Shown here: in pieces, positions 36,503-48,114 of the stretch
Layout: each line of letters opens with the position of its first letter
Numbering within the stretch: the stretch's first letter is position 1
Assembly (NCBI GenBank): GCA_037178675.1
Contig: JAYMGJ010000194.1
Span: 62,001-126,000 of the forward strand
Length of the DNA stretch: 64,000 bases
Source: Scleroderma bovista
Lineage: Eukaryota; Basidiomycota; Agaricomycetes; Boletales; Sclerodermataceae
Direction: 5' to 3'
Program-made: the position numbers and the translations under genes
Notes under the pieces: generated by a model
Told to the model about the DNA's origin: nothing
Databases searched by the model: none
Seen by the model: only the letters and a program-made list of their open reading frames with translations

Positions 36503-38564
36503 TCAGTCCATTCTTTTTCGGAACAAGAGCTTTGTCGATGGTCTCGTGAGAAGAACGCCGGCCAATTGTCGACTGCCTGGGAAATCCTTTCCTGGCTTCA
36601 GATCGTAAGTTACAACAATATAGGCAAGCAGAGCCTTCAGCGTTATGGACGCCAGAAATCTGCCAGGACTAGGAAACATCAGGAATCGAGTTGGAGATGT
36701 GCGATAGCAATAGACACATGTACTCACCAAGCCAGTTTCCCTAAACCAAACCCAAGTGAGTCATGGCTGAGAGAAGTGAATTGGTATTTGGAAGGATCGC
36801 CGCATTTATCTTGTAGATCCACGAATCGAAACGGTTCAAAGGCGAAAGGATTCTCGTAGTTGTGATGATCATGCTCAATAGCATAGGACGCAAAGGCGAC
36901 ACGTGTACCCTGTGGGAGGAAAGTTCCGTCGGAAAGGGTGACATTCTTGAGTGTTTTTCGTTGAACGCTAACTAGAAGCGAGGTGAGATAGATAGATAAG
37001 GAGTGTGCGCGGAAAATACACACAAGCTGTGGTGCCTTCGAAACGGAGCGTTTCTTTGATGAAACTATCCACTCTCCGCATTTGTGCGATCCCTTCTCTT
37101 GTCCACCCATGTGCATCAATTGTCATTTCGACTTCTTCACGTAGTGGTTGTACACACTGTGGGTTTGTAGCTAGATAGCAGAGGACTTTTGACAAAGCCT
37201 GGTGGAGGTATGTCGGATTCAAAGTGGGAGAAGTTGCGAAGAAAGACGCACTGCTGAGGTCGACTATCGCAGAGTGGTAAGCAACGAATAGGGAAGGAGA
37301 TAAAAGGAACTCACAATCAACCCTCCGAAAATAAAGAACAGTATTCGGGCAGTCAGTAGTGGGACCGTGGTCTCACTTCCGTGGTCCATACACCACTGCA
37401 AAGCATCATTCTACTAGGCTTGGCATTTGCTAACCACATCTTGAAATAGAGCACCTACAGGTCTGTCCGTCCAACCTTCTCCGTATGCCTGCATGCATCT
37501 CTGACGCTCCTTGATGATGGGTTCAAGGTGCTCGGCTCCAAGCCTTAACCTCGAGGAAGTGGTCGTGATAAATTTCGCACCTAGGCTGAAGGGAATTGCA
37601 GTCCAGAATCTCGGTACCATCAATTGTGGGTGAGGGACCTACGCAAAGGCGACATCTGGAACCTTCCCGATCATAATCCCTTCCTTAATGACATCCATGG
37701 TGCTTTGCAAGGTCAAGCTGACCCAATCAGGGTCACGACCTGGATCGTGGTCAGAACAACATACAGTAGCATCTTCAGCGACGCACACAAAGGAAGTCCA
37801 ACTGCTGTTCGGTTGAGCATTCTGGTAATAATTATGTGAGAAGAATCGACCACAGGAATGCATTTCCATTCTGTAAATGGATCGTCAACACTTGGTATTG
37901 TGCTTCCGAGATGCAGAACAACCATTGGGCTTCATGTCGAGCAATTCATCTAATGTCGCAACCATCTCATCCTTGATTCCAGGAAGTAAGGCAGAGAGAT
38001 GACGCGTGATTTGTGTCCGAATTATTGTCACGTGGTAGGGATCGTGAAGAATTTGTGGTCCAAAAGTGTGTTCCATGCAGATCGCCTGCCATGGACTCAG
38101 ATTAGTATGGTGTAGCAACCACGTCTGTGCCAACGTACATCGTTCAGTGCAAGTCGGAAAGACATCACATCAGTCGGCAACTGCACAACCTCCTCAAGAT
38201 GGCTGGGATTCAGATAGACCATCCACCCACGCATGGTAGAAACCTTGAAGGCGCCCGTCTTGTACTGGTAGATCATATTCCATTCAGTAAGCCTGCTGCA
38301 CACGACGAAGCAGTGAACTAACTTTGTCAAAACCTTGCTGAACGATGTCAACGCCATTGGTTATGTATTTGATACATGACCAATATGATCCCAGTAGGCT
38401 AGAAGACCCGACAGTGGGGATGTGGTCGAGCTTACCAAGTGACAACTTGAGCTGAATACTGGCCGTTGAAAGGAAAGACTTACCGGGTGCGGGCGGGAAA
38501 CTGCATAACAGGCGAGAATACTAGCCGCAAGCCCAATACCACAAAAGAGCGTCAGATCCTCCAT
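36503..38564 (-). CDS. Cytochrome P450 monooxygenase A
   Basis: The first exon, 38484-38564, encodes a hydrophobic N-terminal anchor (FCGIGLAASILACY), so the enzyme sits in the endoplasmic reticulum membrane. Then follow LDHIPTVGSSSLLGSY, the helix-K motif KETLRFEG (ExxR), and a PERF-like segment (FEPFRFVDLQD). The heme loop is LGFGLGKLACPGRF. The heme cysteine is invisible in any single frame because its codon is split TG|T by an intron. The I-helix region carries DHGS-T in place of the textbook AGxxT. A 12-nt exon (TCGACCTCAGCA) is needed to keep frame and has a counterpart in the P450 at 53.6 kb, which is a close paralogue. I saw no stop or frameshift. It would hydroxylate a hydrophobic substrate with a P450 reductase. 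The substrate is unknown. Confidence 0.92.
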
Positions 38565-39084
38565 AGTCCGGCCTTAACGACGAAAGTCTATATGACTGGT
38601 TGGCTTATATACCATCTTTGTGTTCTCGCAAGCCCCTCGGTTCCCGGCCTCGCTCTCTGTAAATTTAGCATCGAATGATGCATACGTAGGACGCACTCTG
38701 ATTGGAGGGAGTTACTAAGATTACATAATCGATGTTTAGTCCCAAGTTGAAATAATGGGTCTATTTATTTAAACCGGAATGGGCACAGTTGGTGCTGTCA
38801 GGGCCGAGCAGAATCATAGAATTATGTTACACTCTTGCTGAGTTTTTGAATACTCAGGAAGCACTCTGATTGGGTGGGGTTGACGATAAAGCTTAACCAA
38901 ACGGGAACTATTGCTATGAGCGCTTTTGCTCGGGTACGCATTTTGATGTTTTGTTCCGATTGCCAGATCGGGAAGACGGCAATCTATGCCCGACAACGTC
39001 GGTCACATGTAAAAGCGCACAGGTCGGCATCAAGGTCGCAAGGTGGCATCCATTTCAAAGCTTCACCGGTCAGTGATTCGTAAC
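38565..39084. promoter_or_regulatory. Shared divergent promoter of P450 A and FAD oxidase 2
   Basis: The 520 bp between the two start codons hold a TATATAAG box on the minus strand (38604-38611, about 40 bp before the P450 ATG) and two CCAATCAGAGTGC-type sites on the minus strand (near 38695 and 38865). The arrangement suggests the two oxidative genes are switched on together. Confidence 0.55.
38838..38876 (-). repeat. Copy of a short repeat with a CTGAGT palindrome
   Basis: Read on the minus strand, this matches 60661-60700 in a CCAATCAGA block and a CTGAGTATTCAAAAAC block, with a one-base length change between them. The second block is itself nearly palindromic. It lies in the divergent promoter of P450 A and FAD oxidase 2. 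Confidence 0.6.
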
Positions 39085-41057
39085 ATGGTGAACACGCAGC
39101 TCCCCTTTGCTTCCCTCGCCGCTCTCGCGAGCATCAACACCACAGCGGTCACGGATCCAGGCCTAATCAATGCCACCTGCAAAGCGATTGCGGATGCCAT
39201 CTCTCCGCATTCTGCGGTGCACTACTACGGTATCACCCTCTTTCTGCCTTCTCATTTGAATTGTGTTTTTAGTTTGATTGTCCAGGACCACAGTATGACA
39301 ACCAAATGTATCACTGGGCATCCTCGAGCGCAGAGCAGGCTATGTGTGCCTTTGAACCCACAACCACGCACGATATTGGGGTAGCTGTAGGTGTCTTGCA
39401 ACTTCCTCTTACCATCCAACTGAACCTCCACAGCTCCGAATCATTGGGGAGAATATGTGTCCATTTGCGGTGAGTCCTCGTTATCTTCGTTTGCTAAAAG
39501 ACTGACATTCTTGCACCAGATCAAAGGCGGAGGTCATACAATGAATCCCGGCTTCTCGTCCACAAATGGTGTGCAGATTGGCATGTCCCAGTTCTCGGAT
39601 ATTCAATACAGTCCGGAGTTGCAGACCGTTACGGTCGGAGCGGGCTTGACCTGGGATGAGGTTTACGCCGCCCTTGAGCCCCACGGGGTAAACGTCGTTG
39701 GTGGTAGAGTTTCTGGAATTGGTGTGGCAGGCTTCACTCTTGGCGGAGGTACGCGCAAAATCAATCTGTTTTAGTTCTCTAACTCACCCGTTTAAGGGTA
39801 CTCGTGGTTAACCAACCAGCGTGGTTTGACAATTGACACTGTACAAGCATATGAACTAGTCTTACCCAATGGCGCCATTGTCAACGTTACAGACTCTTCC
39901 TACCCAGATTTGTTCTTTGCTCTCAAGGTATGCAACGAAACTTACCGCAAACATAGAAATCTCAGCTGACTTTACCATAGGGCGGATACAACAACTTCGT
40001 GCGTTATTTTTCGTTGCTCTCTCCAGAAATAACTTGATCCTATGAAGGGCGTTGTGTCAAGATTTACTTTTAAGACGTTCCCCCAAGGACAAGTTTGGGT
40101 GGGTCTAGCTACAACCTTTGCGCCCTCTTCATGCTGAAAGCCCCAGGGTGGCATGATTATCTATGGAAGCCATGTCATGGATCAAGTCACCACTGCTACT
40201 GCCAGTTTTTCAGCACAGTCTACAGATCCCAAAGCTCAAATCATTGCTGTGTACACCTATGCTTCTGGACAGGTGAGTTTAGGATCAATATTATTTTATA
40301 GTATAATTTTATAATCTTATAACCAGGGCCCTATGTTAATTACGTCCCTCTTTTACGACGGTCCAACTCCACCCCCGGGTGTATTTGACCAATTTCTAGC
40401 GATCCCGCACTTCATGCAGGATATCGGCACACGATCCTTCCTATCACTTGTGAAATCCATGCCCTCGGATCCAACAGCAAATTTACGGTAAGTTATGCAA
40501 ACAAACCGGCACCATTTGTAAATTAAATGTACCCATTAGTGGGATCTTCCACACCATTTCTGTGACAGGATACTCCGAGCAGTTTCTCCGGGCCATTGCT
40601 GACGAAGCCATTGTTCGTAGTTCTTCATTTTTTGCGCTCCCTGGTAATGCTCGCTCCCCAGGTTTTAGGCCGAGCGCTTGCCTCCTCGTCTGGAGAGATG
40701 TTCTCATACGCGGTTTCGCCGTTCTTGCCAACAATCTTTAGCCATAGCACTTCTCCTTCCGCCTATCCTGGCTCGCGTGACTGCGGTGTGTTCCCTCTCA
40801 ACCTCTACATCGGATGGGTCTCACCATCTGCCGACGAGCTAATGCACAATGCGACCCGCACAAGTGTTGAAAAGATATACAATCACGCGATCGCTCTTGG
40901 GCAAACCACCTCAGACGCCCCATTGTACGGCAACTATGCCATATTCGACACCGCCCTTGAAAGCATCTATGGGGATAACCTCCAGCGTCTCAAGTTGATA
41001 AAGCAAGAAGTCGACCCGGGTAATGTGATGGGTCTCGCAGGAGGCTTTAAATTCTGA
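39085..41057 (+). CDS. Berberine-bridge-like FAD-linked oxidase 2
   Basis: The start is the ATG at 39085 (MVNTQLPFASLAALA); the longer open frame upstream has only a GTG start. The FAD domain shows PFAIKGGGHTMNPGFSS (His as covalent FAD site), then VGAGLTWDEVYAALEPHGVNVVGGRVSGIGVAGFTLGGGYSWLTN and the DLFFALKGGYNNFGVVSRF flavin-contact segment. The C-terminus ends with LKLIKQEVDPGNVMGLAGGF, matching the usual BBE C-terminal helix. Introns are about 45-80 nt and keep frame throughout, so the gene looks intact. It differs strongly from the FAD oxidase at 31.5-34 kb (no GHDFFGRS form, no DCWRC tail), so the two are different subfamilies, not a tandem duplication. Its promoter is shared with P450 A, which suggests a joint pathway. 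Confidence 0.92.
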
Positions 41058-42551
41058 TTGTCCATGGAACTACTCTTATGAATGGAGTTCATTCTACTCA
41101 TCTCGAACATGTTCGATGTGGAATTTGCTGGTCTTTTAGTTGGCACTGTGAATTTCCGGCTGTAACGCTTGTATTTTCCAATGATACCACACGAATTAAC
41201 CTGACTGCACCAGAGCTTGTCATCGGTTTGCTCAGCCAAATTTATCAACATCAATGTGCCTTGGTTAACTCCCACGATAAACCGGCAGCCTACTAATCGC
41301 TGACCATTACGCCAGACGAGTTGTGCGTATCGGCACTTATTGGTGTTCTTAAGTACTCAAAACTTATCAGAAACTTCAGAAGTTCAGATTCTTGAGAATT
41401 TGATACTGCAGGTCAGTGGAGCAATGTATCGTAGTGGCACTGAACCATCTAACCTGTTTCGTGCTTTAATCTACTTCTCAGTCGTTCCCTAATGGTATCG
41501 CCGCAATTCCAATTGTGATGCCATCATGGCCCGTTGGGAAATTTACGTTTTCGGCCTGGGTGCCTTCTGGAAGTCCTTATCTGTAAAATTATGTGTCAAA
41601 TCTGTGTTATCCCTGGCACGTGTAGTACTAAGTAGGCGGTAATTAACTTTGCCCAGTAAAAATGTCAGATCAGTAAGTGGCGACGGCTGCACTCGTACGC
41701 AGTCACAACAACCTCCCTCTCGGCCCTGCATTGCAGATAGGCTTATCTCGTGTGGACGACCTGCACACGTCCCCAGTGGGATATCGAGAAAATGGCTAAG
41801 CGCCAGAGGCCCAGAGCGAATTCCAGTCATGGCTCACCATATTTGTACCTGCCTGAAAAGAACAAGTGATTGTAACTCCGCCTACTTGATACTATGTCGT
41901 TTTCAGGCAAGTCCGTTACACTGCCACTGTGCAGGAAAACATAAACATAATCTGTCGCCAATCTCCGGATTGCGGTACGCATCATTGAACTTCTTTGCTA
42001 TTTTAGGGAGGCGCTAACAGCCTTGAACCACACCATGCGACTTGTCAAATTCCGGCAGGCAAATTCGGTTCCAAGTCACGCCGGGTGGGTGGACCGTCAT
42101 TTATAAAAATCATACAGGCCCCATAGATTGAAATGCTATTATATTTTAAGCTGCATAACATTCGAACTCGTCTAGTGGTGCACCGGAGCCCGCCACTTCG
42201 TGGGATCGCGCCGCCAATCCTTTGGAACCATCCGAGGAGGAGAAAGCGAGGCAATATGTCAATCGGTTGTCACATGTATTCGGCATAGTAGTAATCGTTC
42301 TGATATGATCCATACGTTGGATGAGGTCACGGCCTAACAATTTTGTCATTGTCTGGCAGGTTATTCGGGCGATCAGCTACAAATTTACCCTCAAAGTATT
42401 CGATGCGAACCGAACAGACGATGATGCTGGCATAAGGCGCGTTCCATGTGTCAATTTTTGTCCCATTTAGAATAAGAGCGTCTTCTCCGTTTTCATAAAT
42501 CTCCCACTGTGGTTTGCAGCGTTTGGTCTCCCCCTCCACGACGTGTTCACG
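41058..42551. other. Intergenic region with a possible gene fragment on the minus strand
   Basis: Minus-strand frames at 42327-42539 and 42146-42349 read like protein (QWEIYENGEDALILNG at the start) and could be joined, and the first vaguely resembles the end of a carboxylesterase. They have no beginning and run up against the P450 start at 42552, so at best this is a relic. The rest holds nothing I can support. Confidence 0.35.
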
Positions 42552-44116
42552 ATGATCACCATTATCCTGGCGGTCGCTCTCGCTGCAATCCTTTATACCG
42601 TCTCATCATGGGTCTCCAGTCAACAAAGGCCCGTCTCGTTTCCTCCAAGAGAGCCAAGTTTGTTGCCCTGGATTGGTTCTGCCATTAGTTATTTTTCTGA
42701 TCCGCATGGATTCTTGGCCCGTTGCCAGTAAGTACAGCGCTCCGAAAATGCTACTGGATGCTGAACAACACTCCGATAGTAAACGCCATGGTTCAGTGTT
42801 CAGGCTACTACTTGGTGGACGAAATGTCATTGTTGTCTCGTCTCCATCCACAATCTTCGCTATCTATGCATCAGACATTGCGGTACCAGGCTTCACGCAC
42901 AACGAGGTGTTTCGTGCAGTCATTGGGCGCGCCCAACAGCGCACCAAATTTAATCTCGAGCGAGATCTCTTCCCAGTTCTCGATCAGACGTTGTCCAGGC
43001 GCGCTCTGGGAGACCTAACCCGATCCCTCGCGCAAAACATGTTCGCTAGAATTGAGCACCTTACTCGGGTTCAAGAAACGGAGATATCAATCATGCCGCT
43101 TTTGACAAAGCCCCTGTACGACGCGCTCAATGACATTCTGTTGGGAGAAAGATTCGCCTCCGGCACGTTTGAGGATTTCTATATCCTGGATGCTAGCATG
43201 CCTAAGCGCCTCACTGGTGAACCATTCTGGTTCTTTCCCTCCATGCAGGCGCGTAAGCGAATATTCTCCCGCCTCGTCGACTATGTCGCTGGTTCACAGG
43301 GTGAGAATGAGGGTCTAATTGGCGGTAAATTTGTGAAGGCCATGCGCCAAGGCGACGTTTCTCAGAACGAGGCAGCCTGTCACCTTCTGGCATTTGTATG
43401 GGGAACGCATGCCAACACGCAGGGCGTACTAATCTGGCTCTTCTTATTCTTGTTCATGGACCCCGTTGCATTCAATGCCATCCGTAACGAAGTCGACGCA
43501 GCTATCAAGGACGTTTTCGGGGACCTGCAAGGTTTCTTGTCAGATGCAGACCCCAACAACCTTGATGGGCCCCATTTCGCGCTGCTGACATCTGCAATTG
43601 TCGAGACGATGAGGCTTACGGTGAAAATCATGGGCTTGCGCGTCGCCACTCGCGATTTCGACCTGAAGGACGGTGATAGGACAATACCTGTCCGAAAAGG
43701 AGAATGGCTTATGGGGAACGTTGATGCTGCCCATTCCGATGAAAGCAGCTATCCTGATAACCAGAAGTTCGTATACGATCGGTTTGCTAATTGCGATCAG
43801 CGTGAGGGCAAGTGGCCAACGGAGGGAAAACCCTGGTTTTCGATGGGTTCTGGCAGACACGTGGTTAGTTTGATTTTTCTCCAGTTGCGAACATATATTA
43901 ATGTATTTTGTTGGGACTTAACAGTGCAAGGGCAAGTATGTGGCTATGTATGAGTTGAAGGTGTCAGTGATTTTGTTCCTTCATCTCTTCCATATTACAC
44001 CCGTTGGCGGGGCCCCTGCACCTTGGTGGCCACTACCACCACTGAGGCGCATCATCGGTATTCCACATCCGGACGAGGTTATTGTACAACTGCGCCCCCG
44101 GCACAGCTCGAAGTAA
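42552..44116 (+). CDS. CYP7/CYP8-like cytochrome P450
   Basis: Exons 42552-42727, 42780-43860 and 43925-44116 give 482 aa. The ATG at 42552 opens an N-terminal membrane anchor (TIILAVALAAILYTV) followed by a proline-rich hinge (PPREPSLLPWIGSA). Helix K is ETMR (ExxR). The heme loop is WFSMGSGRHCKGKY, with the cysteine directly after the second intron. Helix I reads AFVWGTHANTQG, the W-x-x-x-NT form seen in CYP7 and CYP8 enzymes (sterol 7-alpha and 12-alpha hydroxylases, prostacyclin synthase) instead of the acidic-Thr pair. That points to steroid-like or oxygenated lipid substrates or an isomerase-like reaction. It is unrelated to the other two P450s here beyond the general fold. It has only two introns, unlike its intron-rich neighbours, a possible sign of different origin. 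Confidence 0.92.
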
Positions 44117-44659
44117 GACAGTTTCTCTGGCCACATACTAGACCTTTTATTGTCTAGTATTCTGCTTTATTCTTAGATTTACGCATAGGCTTCAGGACTA
44201 TTCTGCGAATTTTGCTTTATGCTACCTTTGGTCTGCGTGTCATTCGTTTATTTTTCTCAATATGACTTGATCGCTATCACGAGTGCTATAGCTGTGTAGA
44301 CTGCTACATTTAAAAGTTGAACCATGCGGATTGGACTTAACGACACAGCAGTTCGTTTCCGTCTACCGACGAATCGATCATATCAACAAAGTGGGATACT
44401 ACAAAAGGTCAGTTGAACTGACCTTCCTACAACTTGATGCGACGTCGGACCGATTATTTACGGTGGCTTGCCATCTCTTGTGCTTCAAAGTTCAAAGTGA
44501 CCTCGTCCGTTTACCGCCGTCGTTCACTGGTCACTCCCATCAGTTTTTTTGGTACTCAAACATAACTATTCAATTTCGACATCACGAATACTATTCGATA
44601 CCTGGTGTCATTTACATCTCTGACTGTTTCAAACCCACTAGAAATATATAGGGCGTGGT
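44117..44659. other. Intergenic, nothing supported
   Basis: AT-rich DNA after the CYP7/8-like P450. The frame at 44331-44651 has no motif or splice context. Confidence 0.45.
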
Positions 44660-45985
44660 ATCAAAGCTTAGCTTTGCTTCGAAGTCGACAATATTGGCAT
44701 CTTGGCATGCTTTCTCGACATCCTTCTGGTGACTTCAGATGTTGGCTTAGTTGCACCAAACAGAATGTTGGAGGGAATGCTGCTGGAGTGGTGTCTGGGA
44801 TGTGAAAGCCAGTAACGTGTTACACATGACCGCTGGCTATGTGAACATACGGGTTCCTGAGGGACCAGTGCAATCTGCTTTCTGTATTCTTGTACATTGT
44901 ATCTGTGATAGGCTGGCCCTCAAATGAAACTTGACCAAGGGGAGACTGTCAAGCGCATACTGAGCTGATGATTGTCATAGATTGGGCGATGCTAAGATAA
45001 GCATCCCAAAGGCAGTAATTCAAGGAGACGCATACACTCCAAGGGTGATTCCAGCCAAGCTATCGACCTTCTGCGTGTCATCGTTCACTTGCGTTGTAAG
45101 CATACCCGTCTCTGTCAACAATGTCCCCTTCGGGAGAGGATTAGTAGACTTACATAGTTCTCTTTGTCGAAGAATTGCTAATCAGACGTGTGTCTCAGTT
45201 TATGGATGGCGACAAATACCCACTATCTTGTCGCAGAATCGTGCCGAAGCTAAGGATACGAAGTTTCATCACTCACGGTGCAGCGGCTCGGGGGAAACGA
45301 TGGTGTTAGGCCCCAGAGGCGATTCTGGTGACGATAGGAATGGTGAAGGGCGTAGCATGACTGTATTCAACGCATATGGAACTGGCCAAGTTGCATGATA
45401 CTTGCCACAAAGCGTTCATGTTGCCATCCAAGTACTGGGGTCGGCCTGCTCAGAATTTGGCCTTGGCTGGAACACCTTAGTAAATATATGCTGAAAGAAA
45501 GGACTGTCAAACCGACCATAGACGATACTCAGGACCAGATAGATCACACTAGAAACTTGATAAGATCAGTAACTGTATTCAATTACTGCTAGGAATTTAC
45601 CCATTGCACCAAGCGGCTGTACTGGCATGGGCAGGCCAGACTGCTTATCATAACGCCTGAAGAAATAAAACCTGTAATCCACTTCGTCGATTTCGTTCTT
45701 CTCCTCTTTTGACGGCCATGTCCGACGTAACCGAATGGAGAGTATCTCGGCGACGGAGGTATCCCTCTTCTCCACCATCGACACTGACTGAAGGTTAGGG
45801 CCATCGAGACTCTGTTCCTTATGTATTTCTGTGCTTGGACGAGGCGTGTGTACCTCCATCATGTGGCGAGTTCAGCCTCCTAGTTCCTGATGCCTGTTCC
45901 TTGATCCAAAACAACACCCTCTCCCAAGGGCACCCCTGGACTGCGTATCAAGAGCACTAGTCGCCTCGTCAGGGGCAAGATGCAA
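44660..45985 (-). pseudogene. Decayed partial copy of the ABCB transporter
   Basis: Several blocks match the intact transporter in order and orientation. About 44680-44940 matches 13160-13440 (start of NBD2), about 45030-45175 matches 14430-14600, about 45400-45540 matches 14820-14975, about 45595-45760 matches 15040-15220 (the linker after NBD1, whose KNEIDE segment is still readable on the minus strand), and about 45895-45985 matches pieces near 15360 and 15495-15545. About 1 kb that includes the NBD2 Walker A motif and part of TMD2 is gone, as is everything upstream of the end of NBD1. Stops and frameshifts interrupt what remains, so it cannot encode a transporter. It was either a second gene copy or a partial duplication. 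Confidence 0.85.
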
Positions 45986-46273
45986 TGACAACAGTTTCTG
46001 TCCTTCGGAAAGAAATTGCTCCATACAGCCCTGCGTTTACGGTCCGGGAAATTTCTGGTGTGCCTCATGTTTTCATCATTCACTGGACACATTCCATTGG
46101 GTATACATACGAGCTACACCACTCGACAGAGCTTGGCTGTATCGTACAAACGATGATGAAAGATTACTTGTCAAACAACATTTCATGGAGGAATTAGGGA
46201 ACATTGGGGGAAAAGAAATAAAAATAACCATGCCCTCGGTCCGAGTTCTGCTCATTGTCGTCATGTCTTCTCG

Positions 46274-47260
46274 TTAAATATTGAGATCAACTCTCTGCAC
46301 AGGTATTCCAGCGGTCAGAGGGCTTAGAACCTGTTGGGCAACCCAAGGACGACCGGTAAGTGGCCCCCTCCACTGCGAACATGACCCAATACGCTTACCT
46401 CTTGACCCATAGGTATCGTTGCGTCTTCTTGCAATAACACAAAGGTGTTATCTGGTTTGTCTGTCATGTTATCCGCAAGACGGAGCGGAGGAGGTGCCTT
46501 GCGCCTCAGTCTTTCGACTCCCACCAGGATCTTTTCCAATTCTTCTTCCTCGAAACAGGGAGACATTTCATGGAGCACCATGAACGGCATTCGGTCTCCA
46601 CGTTTGTCAGGGGTTGGAATGACAGACGAGTCTGTCTCCGAAGTTCGCGAGTTTGATGGGGACACCATGTACGGTGTACTGGGAGCATCGTTCTCGTTTT
46701 TGTCAAGGCAGGTTTCCGCCTGTGCTTCCCGACGACAAGCGGAAAGGTCGGGCGGCCAGGTATACACATTATCGCTTTCGTTCCCACTGGACTGTGATGA
46801 ATGTGAGGCCTCTGCGATGCTCCGTGACATCAATGCTTCGAACTCGGCATCATCCTGCTCGGTCATGGTGGCATTCTTCCAAGGCTTCCGCATACGGCTA
46901 AGCAAGGAGGATGGCGGCGCTTTGACTGCGTCGGCATATGTACGGGCCGCAGGAGAAGAGGGGTGCAACGGCTGGCGAAACGCGTTCGAAGGATGACCAC
47001 GACTGGCGATGTTCTTCGGATGGATGACTGTGCCGGACTCGCTGAAAGTAAAGACGTGCGGACCCTCTGTCCATATCGGATTAAATAGCGTATCGAGATG
47101 GAAGTCGCGTGTCACCTTCGATTACCATGACGCGTTAGGACGGACACCTCCGACAGCAGTGCACTCGGGGAACACTTACTATTTGTTTGGGAAGATCGGG
47201 GAAGTATGGATTGGTCAACGTGGTGGTCGTCTGTTGGCGTATGTACTCCACAACCATCAT
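46274..47260 (-). CDS. Orphan protein of unknown function, three exons
   Basis: Exons 47180-47260, 46399-47115 and 46274-46330 give 284 aa. Introns are 64 and 68 nt with GTAAGT and GTAAGC donors. I chose the ATG at 47260 because it begins a clear stretch (MMVVEYIRQQTTTTL) in CACAAAATG context. The protein opens with a short globular part (PYFPDLPKQIVTRDFHLDTLFNPIW), then becomes Ser/Pro-rich and acidic. It ends with a short hydrophobic tail. I do not recognise it. The N-terminal block might be a conserved fungal motif, and the rest looks disordered. It lies just right of the decayed ABC copy and is unlikely to share its function. Confidence 0.6.
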
Positions 47261-48114
47261 TTTGTGTGGTAAGTAAAGGTGGGTGTATGGGACACTGGGA
47301 TCGCTACAGTCTGCAATGGCAGTGGTAAGATGCTTGTGGAAACTGTCGCGTCGGCGAGGAACTACGGATATCAAACAATATCGAGGTGTGTTTGCCGCAA
47401 CCAATGAACCGACGAGAAGAATACAGAATGTACAGGTGAGTACTTGACAGCAACGGTGGAGGTGGCCGTTGAAATCAGGAATGCGAGGAAGGTAGGTCAA
47501 AGCTATGGTCCAATTTATATTGCTAGAGGCGTGGCACGTGGAATTTCATCTGCGGGCGCGACTTCCCCCATTGTGTTTGCTTTGTCGTTGATCCGTGGCT
47601 GCGTTTCTTTGTTAAAGTGCCTATGTCACACGCCGCCCCTTTGTCCACACTGTTCACATTACCACATGTTTTTAGCCTCCTGTAAAGGTTGGAGGGCACG
47701 CACCGACGCCTACGGTGTATATCGCGTTCGCTAGCGTTGACCCAGTCTATCCCTGTCACCGACAGTTTGCGATATCCTGCGATGTCGTGCTTCATCTAGC
47801 TGCGGGCGTCCACATCTAGATCTAAAGGCGCACCATTCTTCTCGTTCGTAATTCAGTTGACGGAATACCACGACTGACTCCAATCTGTGTTCTTCGTCAA
47901 ATACATAAGGTTTCCACGTGGAGGACACAAAGAAAATCATGTGGAACCGTCATAGAACTGTGACATGGAAATAAATACAGCAGGACTTACGGTGGTTTAA
48001 TCCTTCCATGGTTGTATGTCATACGATGAATTCGAATAAAATGGATTCATGACAGGAAAGGAGCACCGACCAATCGCCGGATTGAATGAACCAGCGGCTT
48101 CGCCATAAACTCTA
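47261..48114. other. Intergenic region, nothing supported
   Basis: Short frames on both strands lack motifs. This holds the promoter of the orphan gene to the left and the 3' flank of the PH-domain gene to the right. Confidence 0.45.
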
